Shown piece after piece: positions 37,913-45,964 of a stretch of 64,000 bases of DNA. The stretch is from Lachnospiraceae bacterium OF09-6 (lineage in GTDB: Bacteria; Bacillota; Clostridia; Lachnospirales; Lachnospiraceae). The notes below the pieces were generated by a model. That model made no database searches and was not told the origin of the DNA. It worked only from the letters and a program-made list of their open reading frames with translations. Position 1 is the first letter of the stretch. Every line of letters starts with the position of its first letter. The translations under genes were made by a program, and so were the position numbers. The stretch is from assembly GCA_003435055.1 (NCBI GenBank), contig QUMM01000014.1:1-64000 (forward strand). The letters are read 5' to 3'.

Positions 37913-37941
37913 TTGATAAGTTTAAAAAAGAGAATTATACT
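37913..37941 (+). promoter_or_regulatory. Strong sigma-A-type promoter ahead of the small PBECR-like gene
   Basis: TTGATA (37913-37918), a 17-bp AT-rich spacer and TATACT (37936-37941), about 70 bases upstream of the coding region. Confidence 0.6.
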
Positions 37942-38009
37942 ACTTGTATAGCAACAGAAAAAAGTATAGAAATAAAGTATTGTGGCATTTATAGGTCACA
38001 GACAAAGAG

Positions 38010-38342
38010 GTGACAATAATAAAAGAAGTATCAACATTACATACAGATATTTTATTTTGGAAAGATCGGATAAAGCACACTCAACGACATCAGAAAGATT
38101 TTATTTCGGAGGAAGAATATAATCAATGTTTTGAGCAGATACCTGGTATTATACAAAGACCGGAATATATTAGTATACATCCTAATAAGGACAGTATATC
38201 TTTCATCTGTCAATTTACAGACTATGTTGCTGTTGCAGTACGAATTTCTGTTGATAGAAGGTTGTCATATAGAACAATGTATCCGTTGCGCAGATCTCAG
38301 TTATTCAATTATATAGAGCAGGGACGGGTCTGGAAAGTATAG
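38010..38342 (+). CDS. Small PBECR-like putative nuclease-fold protein
   Basis: A 110-aa protein with TDILFWKDRIKHTQRHQKDF, IPGIIQRPEYISIHPNKDSI and the end TMYPLRRSQLFNYIEQGRVW. The order helix, H-x-x-x-H-like pattern, II-x-x-P-E-Y-I, then beta-strands and a Y-x-x-R end resembles PBECR domains (phage-Barnase-EndoU-colicin/RelE-like nucleases), which often occur as toxins. The start is uncertain. GTG at 38010 touches the AAAGAGGTGA ribosome site, while the best-spaced codons downstream are ATA-ATA, hinting at a damaged ATG. No antitoxin-like partner was seen. Base composition is more AT-rich than its neighbours. Confidence 0.5.
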   Translation: MTIIKEVSTLHTDILFWKDRIKHTQRHQKDFISEEEYNQCFEQIPGIIQRPEYISIHPNKDSISFICQFTDYVAVAVRISVDRRLSYRTMYPLRRSQLFNYIEQGRVWKV

Positions 38343-38345
38343 GGT

Positions 38346-38374
38346 TTGACAATAAAATTTTATTGTTGTGTTAT
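38346..38374 (+). promoter_or_regulatory. Near-consensus promoter of a candidate non-coding RNA
   Basis: A perfect TTGACA (38346-38351), 17-bp spacer and TGTTAT (38369-38374; TATAGT overlaps at 38372). There is no gene on the plus strand for more than 1 kb downstream, only a hairpin terminator at 38680. Confidence 0.65.
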
Positions 38375-38380
38375 AGTTAT

Positions 38381-38680
38381 ACAACTGAGCATAGTAGATT
38401 ATAAAGATGAGGTATTCAAGGATAGAACAGGCAGCTATCACGCCCATAGAGGTCTTAAAGAGATGTCGGATTGCCACCCGACTGGATAACTTATCTTTTA
38501 TAATATAATTATTTAATGTGGAAAAGTTCGCACGATCTACACGCCGAAGTTACAGACAAGGCGAAAACCTGAGAGATGCAGGAGAAGCGTGCGCCTGCCA
38601 AATATTTATCTGGTTATATTACTTATGATTTAAAAAGAAAAAGGCTTCAACGATGAGAACAATTATCGTTGAAGCCTTTT
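38381..38680 (+). ncRNA. Candidate structured non-coding RNA of about 300 nt
   Basis: This stretch of about 340 bp has no credible coding frame but has a promoter before it and a strong terminator after it. Visible helices: GTCGG/CCGAC hairpin (38465-38482); CGCACG (38529-38534) with CGTGCG (38588-38593), closing a junction that holds CGCC/GGCG (38542-38563) and CCTG/CAGG (38568-38582); and a possible long-range pair GGCAG (38430-38434) with CTGCC (38595-38599). An AT-rich linker separates the two halves. The next gene is convergent, so this is not a riboswitch leader. I do not recognise the class with certainty; the raiA motif of Firmicutes is one candidate to test. Confidence 0.5.
38639..38680. 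terminator. Bidirectional terminator
   Basis: AAAAGGCTTCAACGAT and ATCGTTGAAGCCTTTT form a 16-bp perfect stem around a ten-base loop, between the ncRNA candidate and the converging GntR gene. Confidence 0.9.
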
Positions 38681-38681
38681 G

Positions 38682-39458
38682 TTATATATTCCATTGAAGT
38701 GTATTAGAAATTCCCTGTTTGTATTCAATCTGTATTTTGAATTTATCCTGGCGAATATAGCTCTCTACAAATTCACATGGACGTCCGTCTGCAAGTCTGG
38801 CCATACGTTCCGAATAAATTACGATAGAATTTTTAGGCTGTTTTAGTAATGAGGCAGTTTTGGAAGAAATTTCTGCAATACTATAACTGTCGACGGCCTG
38901 TTCTGGTACAAACTGATATTTTTTATATAGAGATTCATACAAAGATGAACCAATATCATCAGCTTTTAAATCAGGAAAGATATCTGCATTTAAATAACTA
39001 ATTGCAACAGAAAGAGGCTCATCTTCATCACTGATGAGTCGTTTATATTTATATACTTTGGTATCAGGAGACTGATTAAAAAATTCCTGTGCTCTGGGTA
39101 CAGTAGAAGCTGTATATTCAAATTTAAGCAATGTTGAATGTGCAGTGTGCCCGGCGTTAGCAATATCTTTGGAGAAAGAAGGAAGCATAGAATAGTCACG
39201 TTGAATCTGCCCGGAAGTAAAAGTTCCTTTTCCCTGTTTACGGTATAATCGGCCTTCATATACTAGATCCATGACAGCCTGTTTTACAGTACCCCGGCTG
39301 ACTTGGAATTTAGCGGCTAATTCCAATTCACTTGGAATCGGTTGTTCAGGTCCCAGTTCCTGTATAAGATTACGAAGGTATGATTTAATCTGAACATAAT
39401 AAGGTGTATAAGAATTTAAAAGAAGACTGGTGTCCTTTTGTGGAATATTGCGTTTCAT
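38682..39458 (-). CDS. GntR family (HutC-type) transcriptional regulator
   Basis: A 258-aa repressor-type regulator. The N-terminal winged helix (PIPSELELAAKFQVSRGTVK, then YRKQGKGTF) is GntR. The C-terminal UTRA ligand-binding domain holds KYKRLISDEDEPLSVAISYL and later IVIYSERMARLADGRPCEF. The start at 39458 has AAGGAAA about nine bases upstream; a longer frame reaching 39866 crosses the divergent promoter and is rejected. It is divergent from the catabolic operon, and a perfect inverted repeat over that operon's promoter is its likely operator. Ligand: probably a phosphorylated or conjugated sugar, as for other UTRA regulators. Confidence 0.9.
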   Translation of the reverse strand: MKRNIPQKDTSLLLNSYTPYYVQIKSYLRNLIQELGPEQPIPSELELAAKFQVSRGTVKQAVMDLVYEGRLYRKQGKGTFTSGQIQRDYSMLPSFSKDIANAGHTAHSTLLKFEYTASTVPRAQEFFNQSPDTKVYKYKRLISDEDEPLSVAISYLNADIFPDLKADDIGSSLYESLYKKYQFVPEQAVDSYSIAEISSKTASLLKQPKNSIVIYSERMARLADGRPCEFVESYIRQDKFKIQIEYKQGISNTLQWNI

Positions 39459-39580
39459 AACTGATTTCCTTCCATAACATAAAATGTAATCTATAAAACC
39501 ATTATATACTATAAAATTACTTTTTATGACAATTAATTTGCAGAAATTTGTCATAAAAATAATGAAAATAATTTGTACAA

Positions 39581-39618
39581 CTTGTCCAGTTGACTGGTCA
39601 ACTGGACAAGCATATAAT
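39581..39618 (+). promoter_or_regulatory. Operon promoter overlapped by a 14+14 bp operator
   Basis: CTTGTCCAGTTGAC and GTCAACTGGACAAG form a perfect 14-bp inverted repeat around TG (39581-39610). Inside it lies the -35 TTGACT (39590-39595); a 17-bp spacer leads to a perfect TATAAT (39613-39618). A bound dimer would cover the -35 box and spacer, so repression is likely. The start codon of the binding protein is about 50 bases downstream. Confidence 0.85.
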
Positions 39619-39666
39619 ATAGCTATCAAAACACTTGAAAAAAGAAAACAAGGGAGGAAACAAATT

Positions 39667-40761
39667 ATGGCAAAAGTAACTTCAAAACTCTTAGCACTTG
39701 GTTTAGGGGCGACACTTGGCTTCTCTATGATGGTCTGTGCACAGGCTGCTGAGGAAACAGAAACAACAGGAACAGAAGAGATTACAGAAACTGCCCAGGA
39801 ACTGGCTGATGGTGTTACGAAAGTAGAAAATACCACGGGTGACAAGATTAAAGTAGGATATGACATCTATTATCTTGGAAATTCATGGTCTGTACAGCTT
39901 TATCAGGAGTTTAAATGGTATGCAGAAAACATGTATGCAGATGATCTTGATGTAACCTATGTGCAGTCAGACAATGATGTAAGTAAGCAAATTGCAAACC
40001 TGGAAGACTTAATTGCACAGCAGGTTGATGTGATTATTACTACACCTTGTGATGCCACCGCAATTAATGCAACACTTCAGGAAGCAATGGATGCCGGAAT
40101 TAAGGTTGTTCTTTCCTGTGCAACAGTAGATGGTGATTGCTACGACTCACTGGTTACTGTAGATGAAAGGGATTTTGGAGCACAGGGAGCGCAGTGGCTG
40201 GTTGATCAGCTGGATGGAAGTGGCAAAATTATTATGCTGAACGGAATCTCTGGTTTCACATCCAATACATTAAGATACGAAGGAGCTATGTCAGTATTTG
40301 ATCAAAATCCAGATATTGAGATTCTTACTGCAGAGGATGCAGGATGGGATTATGCACAGGCAAAGACCGTTACTACAGACTTACTTGCTACCTATCCGGA
40401 GATTGATGGCGTATGGTCACAAGGTGGAGCAATGACACTTGGAGCAATTGATTCCTTTAATGCAGCAAAGAGGGATCTTGTGCCAATGACAGGTGAAGAT
40501 AATAATGGTTACTTAAAAGCCTGCATTAACAATAATATGGAAGGAATTGCAGTTTCCAAACCAACATGGCTGTCAAGAGTTGCGATTGAAAATGCAATTA
40601 AGCTGATGAATGGGGAAGAAGTAAAGAAAGATGATATTTACCCGGTATTAACAATCAAAACAGAAGAAATGCCAGATTATGTACATATGGATTTGTCAGA
40701 TGATGTATGGTGTGGAACAGAACTTCCGGAAAGTGTTTTAAAAGAAGTATTCAGCAATTAG
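39667..40761 (+). CDS. Sugar-type ABC transporter substrate-binding protein (periplasmic-binding-protein 4 family)
   Basis: A 364-aa exported binding protein. Its signal peptide (KVTSKLLALGLGATLGFSMM, then VCAQA-AEE) is followed by a ribose-binding-protein-like fold: KVGYDIYYLGNSWSVQLY, TPCDATAINATLQEAMDAGI, GEDNNGYLKACI. The signal ends in A-Q-A, a signal peptidase I site, and the only nearby cysteine lies in MMVC, which is a poor lipobox; most Gram-positive binding proteins are lipoproteins, so its membrane retention is unclear. AGGGAGGA lies before the ATG at 39667. It is the first gene of the operon, followed by an intercistronic hairpin. Confidence 0.87.
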   Translation: MAKVTSKLLALGLGATLGFSMMVCAQAAEETETTGTEEITETAQELADGVTKVENTTGDKIKVGYDIYYLGNSWSVQLYQEFKWYAENMYADDLDVTYVQSDNDVSKQIANLEDLIAQQVDVIITTPCDATAINATLQEAMDAGIKVVLSCATVDGDCYDSLVTVDERDFGAQGAQWLVDQLDGSGKIIMLNGISGFTSNTLRYEGAMSVFDQNPDIEILTAEDAGWDYAQAKTVTTDLLATYPEIDGVWSQGGAMTLGAIDSFNAAKRDLVPMTGEDNNGYLKACINNNMEGIAVSKPTWLSRVAIENAIKLMNGEEVKKDDIYPVLTIKTEEMPDYVHMDLSDDVWCGTELPESVLKEVFSN

Positions 40762-40775
40762 TTATAAGTGGAAGA

Positions 40776-40800
40776 GAGGGCTGGCGGGGAGCCAGTCCTC
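40776..40800 (+). other. Intercistronic hairpin after the binding-protein gene
   Basis: GAGGGCTGGC-GGGGA-GCCAGTCCTC forms a ten-base stem with no T tract. Such hairpins often stabilise the upstream message and let the binding protein be made in excess over the ATPase and permeases. Confidence 0.7.
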
Positions 40801-40826
40801 ATTATACATAACTGAGGAGATTTTAT

Positions 40827-42341
40827 ATGAAGGATAAGAACTGTATTTTGGCAGGAAAACATTTATCGAAAAATTTTGGTGGAAATGTTGTTTTAAAAGA
40901 CATATCTATTGAATGTTTTCCTGGGGAAGGAATAGCGATTGCCGGTGAAAATGGTGCTGGAAAATCAACATTGATGAATATTATAAGTGGAGGATTGAAA
41001 CCTTCAGCTGGAGAAGTATATATTGACAATAAAAAAGTGTCCCTTTCCAGTTCAAAGGAAGGACGCAGTTATGGTATTTCGTTCGTTCATCAGGAGTTAA
41101 GCCTGATGCAGGAGATGACAGTTGGAGAAAATATTATGCTTGGTCACGAACCTAAAAAAGGATTTATGATTTTGCAAAAGGAACTTCATAAACAGGCTAG
41201 ACAAATCCTGAATGAAGTAGGAGTTTCAGAGATTAATGAATATGCACTTGTAAAGGAACTTTCACCTGCTGAGAAGCAGATTGTTGAAATTACAAAAGCA
41301 TGGTCGAATCATCCAAGAATCATGATATTTGACGAACCAACATCCAGTCTGAATAAAGCAGAATCAGAAAAATTATTTGAATTTATTGATCGTATAAAAA
41401 AGCAGAATGTTTGTGTAATTGTAATAAGCCATAGAATGGATGATATTTTTCGTTCCTGTGACAGAGTAATTGTATTGAAGGACGGAGAATTTGTCTATGC
41501 CTGTCCGGTAAGTGAAACAGATGCAGATCAGATTATCAGTAAAATGGTGGGACGTGAATTTAAGAATGTTTATCCAAAGCGAAATGAAGAAAGATCAGAT
41601 ATAAATAAAGTAGAATTAAAAAATATTTCTCTTGGAAACAAACTGAAAAATATAAATCTGGAAGTCCCTAAGGGTAGCGTAGTTGGAATCGGAGGATTAG
41701 AGGGACAGGGACAGCGTGAACTTGCGCGAGGGTTGTTTGGAATCAATCCTTTCATGGAAGGCGATTATTTGCTTGATGGAAAAAAAGTGAGGATCAAGAG
41801 TCCTGTAGAGGCTGTAAAGCATAAAATAGCATTTGTCTCTGATGACCGAAAAGCAGAAGGGCTATTTTTAAACCTTTCCTGTGCGGAAAATATATATTCA
41901 TTAATACTGTCAGAGAATGCCACACATGGAGTTGTAAATAATGCAAAACTGAAAAGTGAGGTGTCATCTGGAATTGAACAATTACATATAAAAATAAATA
42001 ATCCAAAGCAGCCTGCAGGCAGTCTGTCAGGTGGAAATCAGCAGAAAATAGTTTTTTCTAAATGGATAAAAACAGAGCCTGAATTACTGATACTTCATGA
42101 GCCGACCAGAGGAATTGATGTGCAATCCAAATTGGAGATCTATCAGTTGATCAGGGAACTTACAAAAAGTGGTGTCAGTGTCATTGTATTTACAAGCGAT
42201 ATGCTGGAACTGATCGGTTTATCGGATGAGATCTATATTATGTATGAAGGAGAAATCTCAGGACATGTAAATGCGGCCGATGCCACAGAAGAATCATTGA
42301 TGAGACTATGTGCAAAAAGCGGAAAGGGGACATCTGTATGA
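40827..42341 (+). CDS. Sugar ABC transporter ATP-binding protein, RbsA/MglA-like, two ABC domains
   Basis: A 504-aa ATPase of two fused ABC domains. The first has GENGAGKSTLMNIISGG, ELSPAEKQIVEITKAW and MIFDEPTSSL. The second has GIGGLEGQGQRELARGLFG in place of a normal Walker A (degenerate, as in RbsA), followed by SLSGGNQQKIVFSKWI and LILHEPTRGIDV. Imports sugars in the CUT2 family together with the two permeases behind it. A short GAGGAG site precedes the ATG, and the following permease overlaps by four bases. Confidence 0.92.
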   Translation: MKDKNCILAGKHLSKNFGGNVVLKDISIECFPGEGIAIAGENGAGKSTLMNIISGGLKPSAGEVYIDNKKVSLSSSKEGRSYGISFVHQELSLMQEMTVGENIMLGHEPKKGFMILQKELHKQARQILNEVGVSEINEYALVKELSPAEKQIVEITKAWSNHPRIMIFDEPTSSLNKAESEKLFEFIDRIKKQNVCVIVISHRMDDIFRSCDRVIVLKDGEFVYACPVSETDADQIISKMVGREFKNVYPKRNEERSDINKVELKNISLGNKLKNINLEVPKGSVVGIGGLEGQGQRELARGLFGINPFMEGDYLLDGKKVRIKSPVEAVKHKIAFVSDDRKAEGLFLNLSCAENIYSLILSENATHGVVNNAKLKSEVSSGIEQLHIKINNPKQPAGSLSGGNQQKIVFSKWIKTEPELLILHEPTRGIDVQSKLEIYQLIRELTKSGVSVIVFTSDMLELIGLSDEIYIMYEGEISGHVNAADATEESLMRLCAKSGKGTSV

Positions 42342-43282
42342 GAGGATCAGTGAAAAGTCAGGTAAAACAGGCCATTCCGTCATTTGTCATAATTATTATC
42401 ATGATGATCCTGGCCAGTATTTTATCAGAAAAGTTTTTTACTGCAGCAAATATCAGAAATGTATTAACACAGACAACTGTACTGTCAATTGTTGCAGTGG
42501 CACAGAGTATGGTGTTGTTTATTGGCGGAATTGATATGTCAGTGAGTTCAGTGATATCTATTAGCACCATTATAATGGCAATGTTCAGTGCAAAAAATGG
42601 CGTGACATTAACAGGTGCTATGGCTTTGGCGCTTGCCATTGGAGCAGTAGTTGGTCTGGTAAATGGTCTTGGAATTAAAGTATTCAAAATACCTGCCATG
42701 ATTATTACAATTTCGACACAGGCATTTGTAAAAGGAATTTGCCTGATCTTAATGCCAGCATCTGGGGGAAGTGTCAATACTGCGTTTGCAAGTTTCGTAA
42801 GACAAAAAATAGGTGTATTCTCTTATGCATTTATCCTGGCGGGGATTATGTATGTAATTATGTTTCTGGTATTACATAAGACGAGATATGGAAGAGATGT
42901 ATATTCTGTGGGAAATGGAGAGCTATATGCAGAACAGTCTGGAATCAATACAAAAAAAGTAGTTATCATAACATATGTTTTGGCAGGAATGATAGCTGCA
43001 TCTTCTGGAATTATTCTGTCTGCAAGAATTGCCAGTGGAAATCCTCTGGTTGGTGACAGTTATGCAATGGACTCTGTTGCAGCAGCCGTAGTAGGAGGAA
43101 TTTCCATGAACGGTGGAGTAGGATCGGTGATCGGAGCGCTATTTGGATCGATTATATTATCTTTGATTAATAATATGATGAATAATCTCGGAATTTCTCC
43201 GTATTTTCAATATATCATAAAAGGCGCTTTATTGATGATTTCGCTTATGGTATTTCAGATAAAAAGGAGGAAAACAGCATGA
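42338..43282 (+). CDS. Sugar ABC transporter permease, RbsC-like (first)
   Basis: A 314-aa permease with about eight to ten hydrophobic segments and the CUT2 signature region VVGGISMNGGVGSVIGALFG near residue 255. FIGGIDMSVSSVISIS is the conserved G-G-I-D-L/M-S motif. The start at 42338 (after AAAGGGGA) overlaps the ATPase stop; an in-frame upstream start at 42308 is less likely. It forms the membrane channel as a heterodimer with the next permease. Confidence 0.9.
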   Translation: MRGSVKSQVKQAIPSFVIIIIMMILASILSEKFFTAANIRNVLTQTTVLSIVAVAQSMVLFIGGIDMSVSSVISISTIIMAMFSAKNGVTLTGAMALALAIGAVVGLVNGLGIKVFKIPAMIITISTQAFVKGICLILMPASGGSVNTAFASFVRQKIGVFSYAFILAGIMYVIMFLVLHKTRYGRDVYSVGNGELYAEQSGINTKKVVIITYVLAGMIAASSGIILSARIASGNPLVGDSYAMDSVAAAVVGGISMNGGVGSVIGALFGSIILSLINNMMNNLGISPYFQYIIKGALLMISLMVFQIKRRKTA

Positions 43283-44229
43283 GTCGTATGAAGAAAGGAG
43301 AAAAATATAGTTCATTTCCGCTTGGAATTTATGTACTCCTGCTTGTAATGATTATTGTATTTGCTATTTCTACACAGGGCAGTGTATCTATGACCCATCT
43401 TCTTAATATAGCACGGTCAGCAGCACCACTTGGCATTGTAGCCGTCGGTCAGACTATGGTTCTTCTTGTGGGAGGACTGGACCTGTCGCTGGGTACTTGT
43501 ATGTCGATGACGAACCTGATACTTGCATCCATGATGAATGGCAGTAGCAGTAGGGCTCCACAGGCTATTCTGATATCGATGCTGATTTGTGCGCTGGTGG
43601 GATTCTGCAATGGATTGATTATTACAAAATTTAAAATGCAGCCGTTTTTGGTAACTATGGCGATGTCTCTGGTGGTACAGGGTGGATATTATATCTACAC
43701 ACAGGGAATTGCAAGAGGAAGTATTGCAGAAGAAATAAGATTTATTTCAGAAGGATGGATAGGAATCATCCCGGTTGCGGTTATCATATGGTGCGCATTC
43801 TGGCTGATTTTGTCACTTGTGTTGCATAAAACTGTTTATGGAAAAAAACTTTATCTGACAGGATCGAGCCAGCAGGCAGCGAAATTATCAGGATTTCAGG
43901 CAGATAAAATTGTAATTTCTGCATATATGATTGCGTCTATGCTGGCCTGTGTTGCAGGAATTATGTTATCTGCATATATCGGGGTGGGATCTGTTGATAT
44001 TGGTAATTCTTACACCTTAGATTCCATTGCATCGTCTGTAATTGGTGGGGTTGCATTCACAGGTGGAATTGGAAGCCTGGAAGGGACATTCCCGGGGGTG
44101 CTGATCATTACGATATTATCAAGTCTGATGACAATCCTTGGAATCTCTGAAGCTGGTAAGTTTATATGTCAGGGTACCATCATTGCTGTTATGGTAGCGA
44201 TTAATCAGGTAAAAATGAAAAATAATTAA
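43279..44229 (+). CDS. Sugar ABC transporter permease, RbsC-like (second)
   Basis: A 316-aa permease with the same layout as its neighbour: VGGLDLSLGTCMSMTN and later VIGGVAFTGGIGSLEGTFPG. AGGAGG lies seven to ten bases upstream and the ATG overlaps the previous stop. Having two different permeases rather than one homodimeric RbsC is typical of some CUT2 systems, such as those for autoinducer-2 or for rarer sugars. Confidence 0.9.
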   Translation: MSRMKKGEKYSSFPLGIYVLLLVMIIVFAISTQGSVSMTHLLNIARSAAPLGIVAVGQTMVLLVGGLDLSLGTCMSMTNLILASMMNGSSSRAPQAILISMLICALVGFCNGLIITKFKMQPFLVTMAMSLVVQGGYYIYTQGIARGSIAEEIRFISEGWIGIIPVAVIIWCAFWLILSLVLHKTVYGKKLYLTGSSQQAAKLSGFQADKIVISAYMIASMLACVAGIMLSAYIGVGSVDIGNSYTLDSIASSVIGGVAFTGGIGSLEGTFPGVLIITILSSLMTILGISEAGKFICQGTIIAVMVAINQVKMKNN

Positions 44230-44251
44230 TTGAAAGGCAGGTTTGAGGAGT

Positions 44252-45223
44252 ATGAGCTTTGTAAGAACAATGACAGGTGACATTGCACCAGAAGAAATGG
44301 GATTTACGTATTCACATGAGCATATTGTGTGTTGTCCGGGACACTGGCTGGAGAGAGGAGAAGACGATCTTTTACTGGATGATCCGGTAAAAAGTGAAAA
44401 TGAAGTTCGGCTTGCAAAAGAAGCTGGCGTAAAAACAATTGTGGATGCAACGGCAATCGATTATGGACGTGAACCGCAGGCTGTTTATGATATTGCAGTA
44501 CATACTGGAATGCAGATTATAGGTACAGCCGGATTTAACAAGGGATTCCTCTGGGATGCCAAGATGCCTGGTGAAACACGTACCTATAATGAATGGATTG
44601 GTCAGGCATCCATAGAAGAACTGACACAGTTTGTAATAAATGAAGTTGAAGTTGGAATGCAGGGAACCGGAGTGAAAGGCGGGCAGGTAAAATTCGGGAC
44701 AGGATATAATAGTATGTCTGAATTAGAAATCAAAACAATCCGGGCAGTAAGCAGAGCACATCTTGCGACAGGTGCACCAATGCATGCACATACAGAAGCG
44801 GGTACGATGGCACTGCAGCAGATACAGATTCTGAAAGAAGAAGGAGTTGATTTACACAATATCAGTTTTGGGCATATGGATCGCAATCCAGATACTTATT
44901 ACCATTGCAAGATTGCGGATACAGGAGCATTCCTTTGCTTTGATGGAATTGCAAAAGTAAAATACAATCCGGAAAGTGTTCGCATAAAATGCATTCTGGA
45001 ACTGGTAAAAAGGGGTTATCAGAAGCAGATTCTGGTCAGTGGAGATACCGCCAGAAAGAGTTACTATTATTCCTATGGTTATGCATTAGGACTTCCATAT
45101 ATAAAACAAGAATGGACAAAGCGTCTGATCGAAGAAGCAGAAGAAGCAGGAATAAATGGCACTCAGCTTGTGGAGGATATCTTTGTAAACAATCCAAGAG
45201 AATGTTTTACATTCAAAAAATAA
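44252..45223 (+). CDS. Phosphotriesterase-family metal-dependent hydrolase
   Basis: A 323-aa TIM-barrel amidohydrolase-superfamily enzyme. TYSHEHIV is the H-x-H metal site. The lysine in KGGQVKFGTGY bridges the two metals. Histidines in APMHAHTEAG and ISFGHMDRN, and the aspartate in LVSGDTARK, complete the site. Non-phosphotriester members often act as lactonases or on sugar phosphates. An upstream TTG at 44243 is an alternative start; ATG 44252 is only one base after GAGGAG, so the choice is not sure. In the operon it may open a lactone or split a conjugate. Confidence 0.82.
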   Translation: MSFVRTMTGDIAPEEMGFTYSHEHIVCCPGHWLERGEDDLLLDDPVKSENEVRLAKEAGVKTIVDATAIDYGREPQAVYDIAVHTGMQIIGTAGFNKGFLWDAKMPGETRTYNEWIGQASIEELTQFVINEVEVGMQGTGVKGGQVKFGTGYNSMSELEIKTIRAVSRAHLATGAPMHAHTEAGTMALQQIQILKEEGVDLHNISFGHMDRNPDTYYHCKIADTGAFLCFDGIAKVKYNPESVRIKCILELVKRGYQKQILVSGDTARKSYYYSYGYALGLPYIKQEWTKRLIEEAEEAGINGTQLVEDIFVNNPRECFTFKK

Positions 45224-45241
45224 AACAGAGGTAAGAAAAAC

Positions 45242-45964
45242 ATGATACTTGCAGAATTGAATCAGGAGCAGACAGAAAACTTAAATCATATGACTGCGAT
45301 ATTGCCAATTGGAGCAACCGAAGTACATGGGAATCACCTTCCGGTGGGAACAGATATTTTTTTGGCAGAGAATGTGGCTAAAAAACTGGAATTACGGTTA
45401 GGCACTGAAAATGCATTGCTTTTGCCTGTAATATCGTATGGTCAGGTGTGGTCGTTGGAAAAAGCTCCGGGAAGTGTGCATATTCCGGAAGACATTCTCT
45501 CAGAGTATATCTATTATATCGGGAAAAGTGTAATCAATATGGGAATAAAAAAGCTTGCAATAGTAAATTCTCATGTAGGAAACCTCGGAGCGATAAAAAC
45601 GGCAGCAAGAAAGTTATCTGTGGATAATAGCATAAAAACTTATTATTTCACATATCCGGGAAGTGAAAAAGTAATTCAGGAGGTGTGTGAAGCACCCGCA
45701 CCACACAAAGGATATTTTCATGCATGCGAAATAGAAACATCGTATATGCTCTACTTGTGTCCTGATAAAGTAGATATGACGAAAGCAATCTGTCAGTATC
45801 CGGAATTCCCGGAGGAGTTTGATTATACACCAATAAAATGGACGGATCTTATGAAAACGGCAGTTCTGGGAGATGCGACAAAAGCTACTGCGGAAAAAGG
45901 GCAGAAGATTATAGAAGCAAGTATTGACAGAATGGCAAAGATATTGATGGAGGATAGCAAGTGA
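45242..45964 (+). CDS. Creatininase-family amidohydrolase
   Basis: A 240-aa enzyme of the creatininase/creatinine amidohydrolase family. ILPIGATEVHGNHLPVGTD holds the metal-binding Glu, His and Asp. NSHVGNLG stands where most members have N-G-H-G-G-N, and HACEIETSYMLYL gives the last glutamate. The substitution of Gly-His-Gly by Ser-His-Val suggests a divergent substrate. The family hydrolyses cyclic or linear amides (creatinine, formamidopyrimidines, peptide precursors). It overlaps the kinase gene by four bases. Confidence 0.82.
   Translation: MILAELNQEQTENLNHMTAILPIGATEVHGNHLPVGTDIFLAENVAKKLELRLGTENALLLPVISYGQVWSLEKAPGSVHIPEDILSEYIYYIGKSVINMGIKKLAIVNSHVGNLGAIKTAARKLSVDNSIKTYYFTYPGSEKVIQEVCEAPAPHKGYFHACEIETSYMLYLCPDKVDMTKAICQYPEFPEEFDYTPIKWTDLMKTAVLGDATKATAEKGQKIIEASIDRMAKILMEDSK

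Noticed and set aside
38381..38680. A riboswitch for the GntR gene
   Set aside because: The gene is on the opposite strand and convergent, so this RNA cannot be its leader.
38682..39866. A 394-codon reading of the GntR gene starting at 39866
   Set aside because: Its N-terminal 136 residues are the antisense of the binding-protein gene start and the operator; the GntR start with a ribosome site is at 39458.
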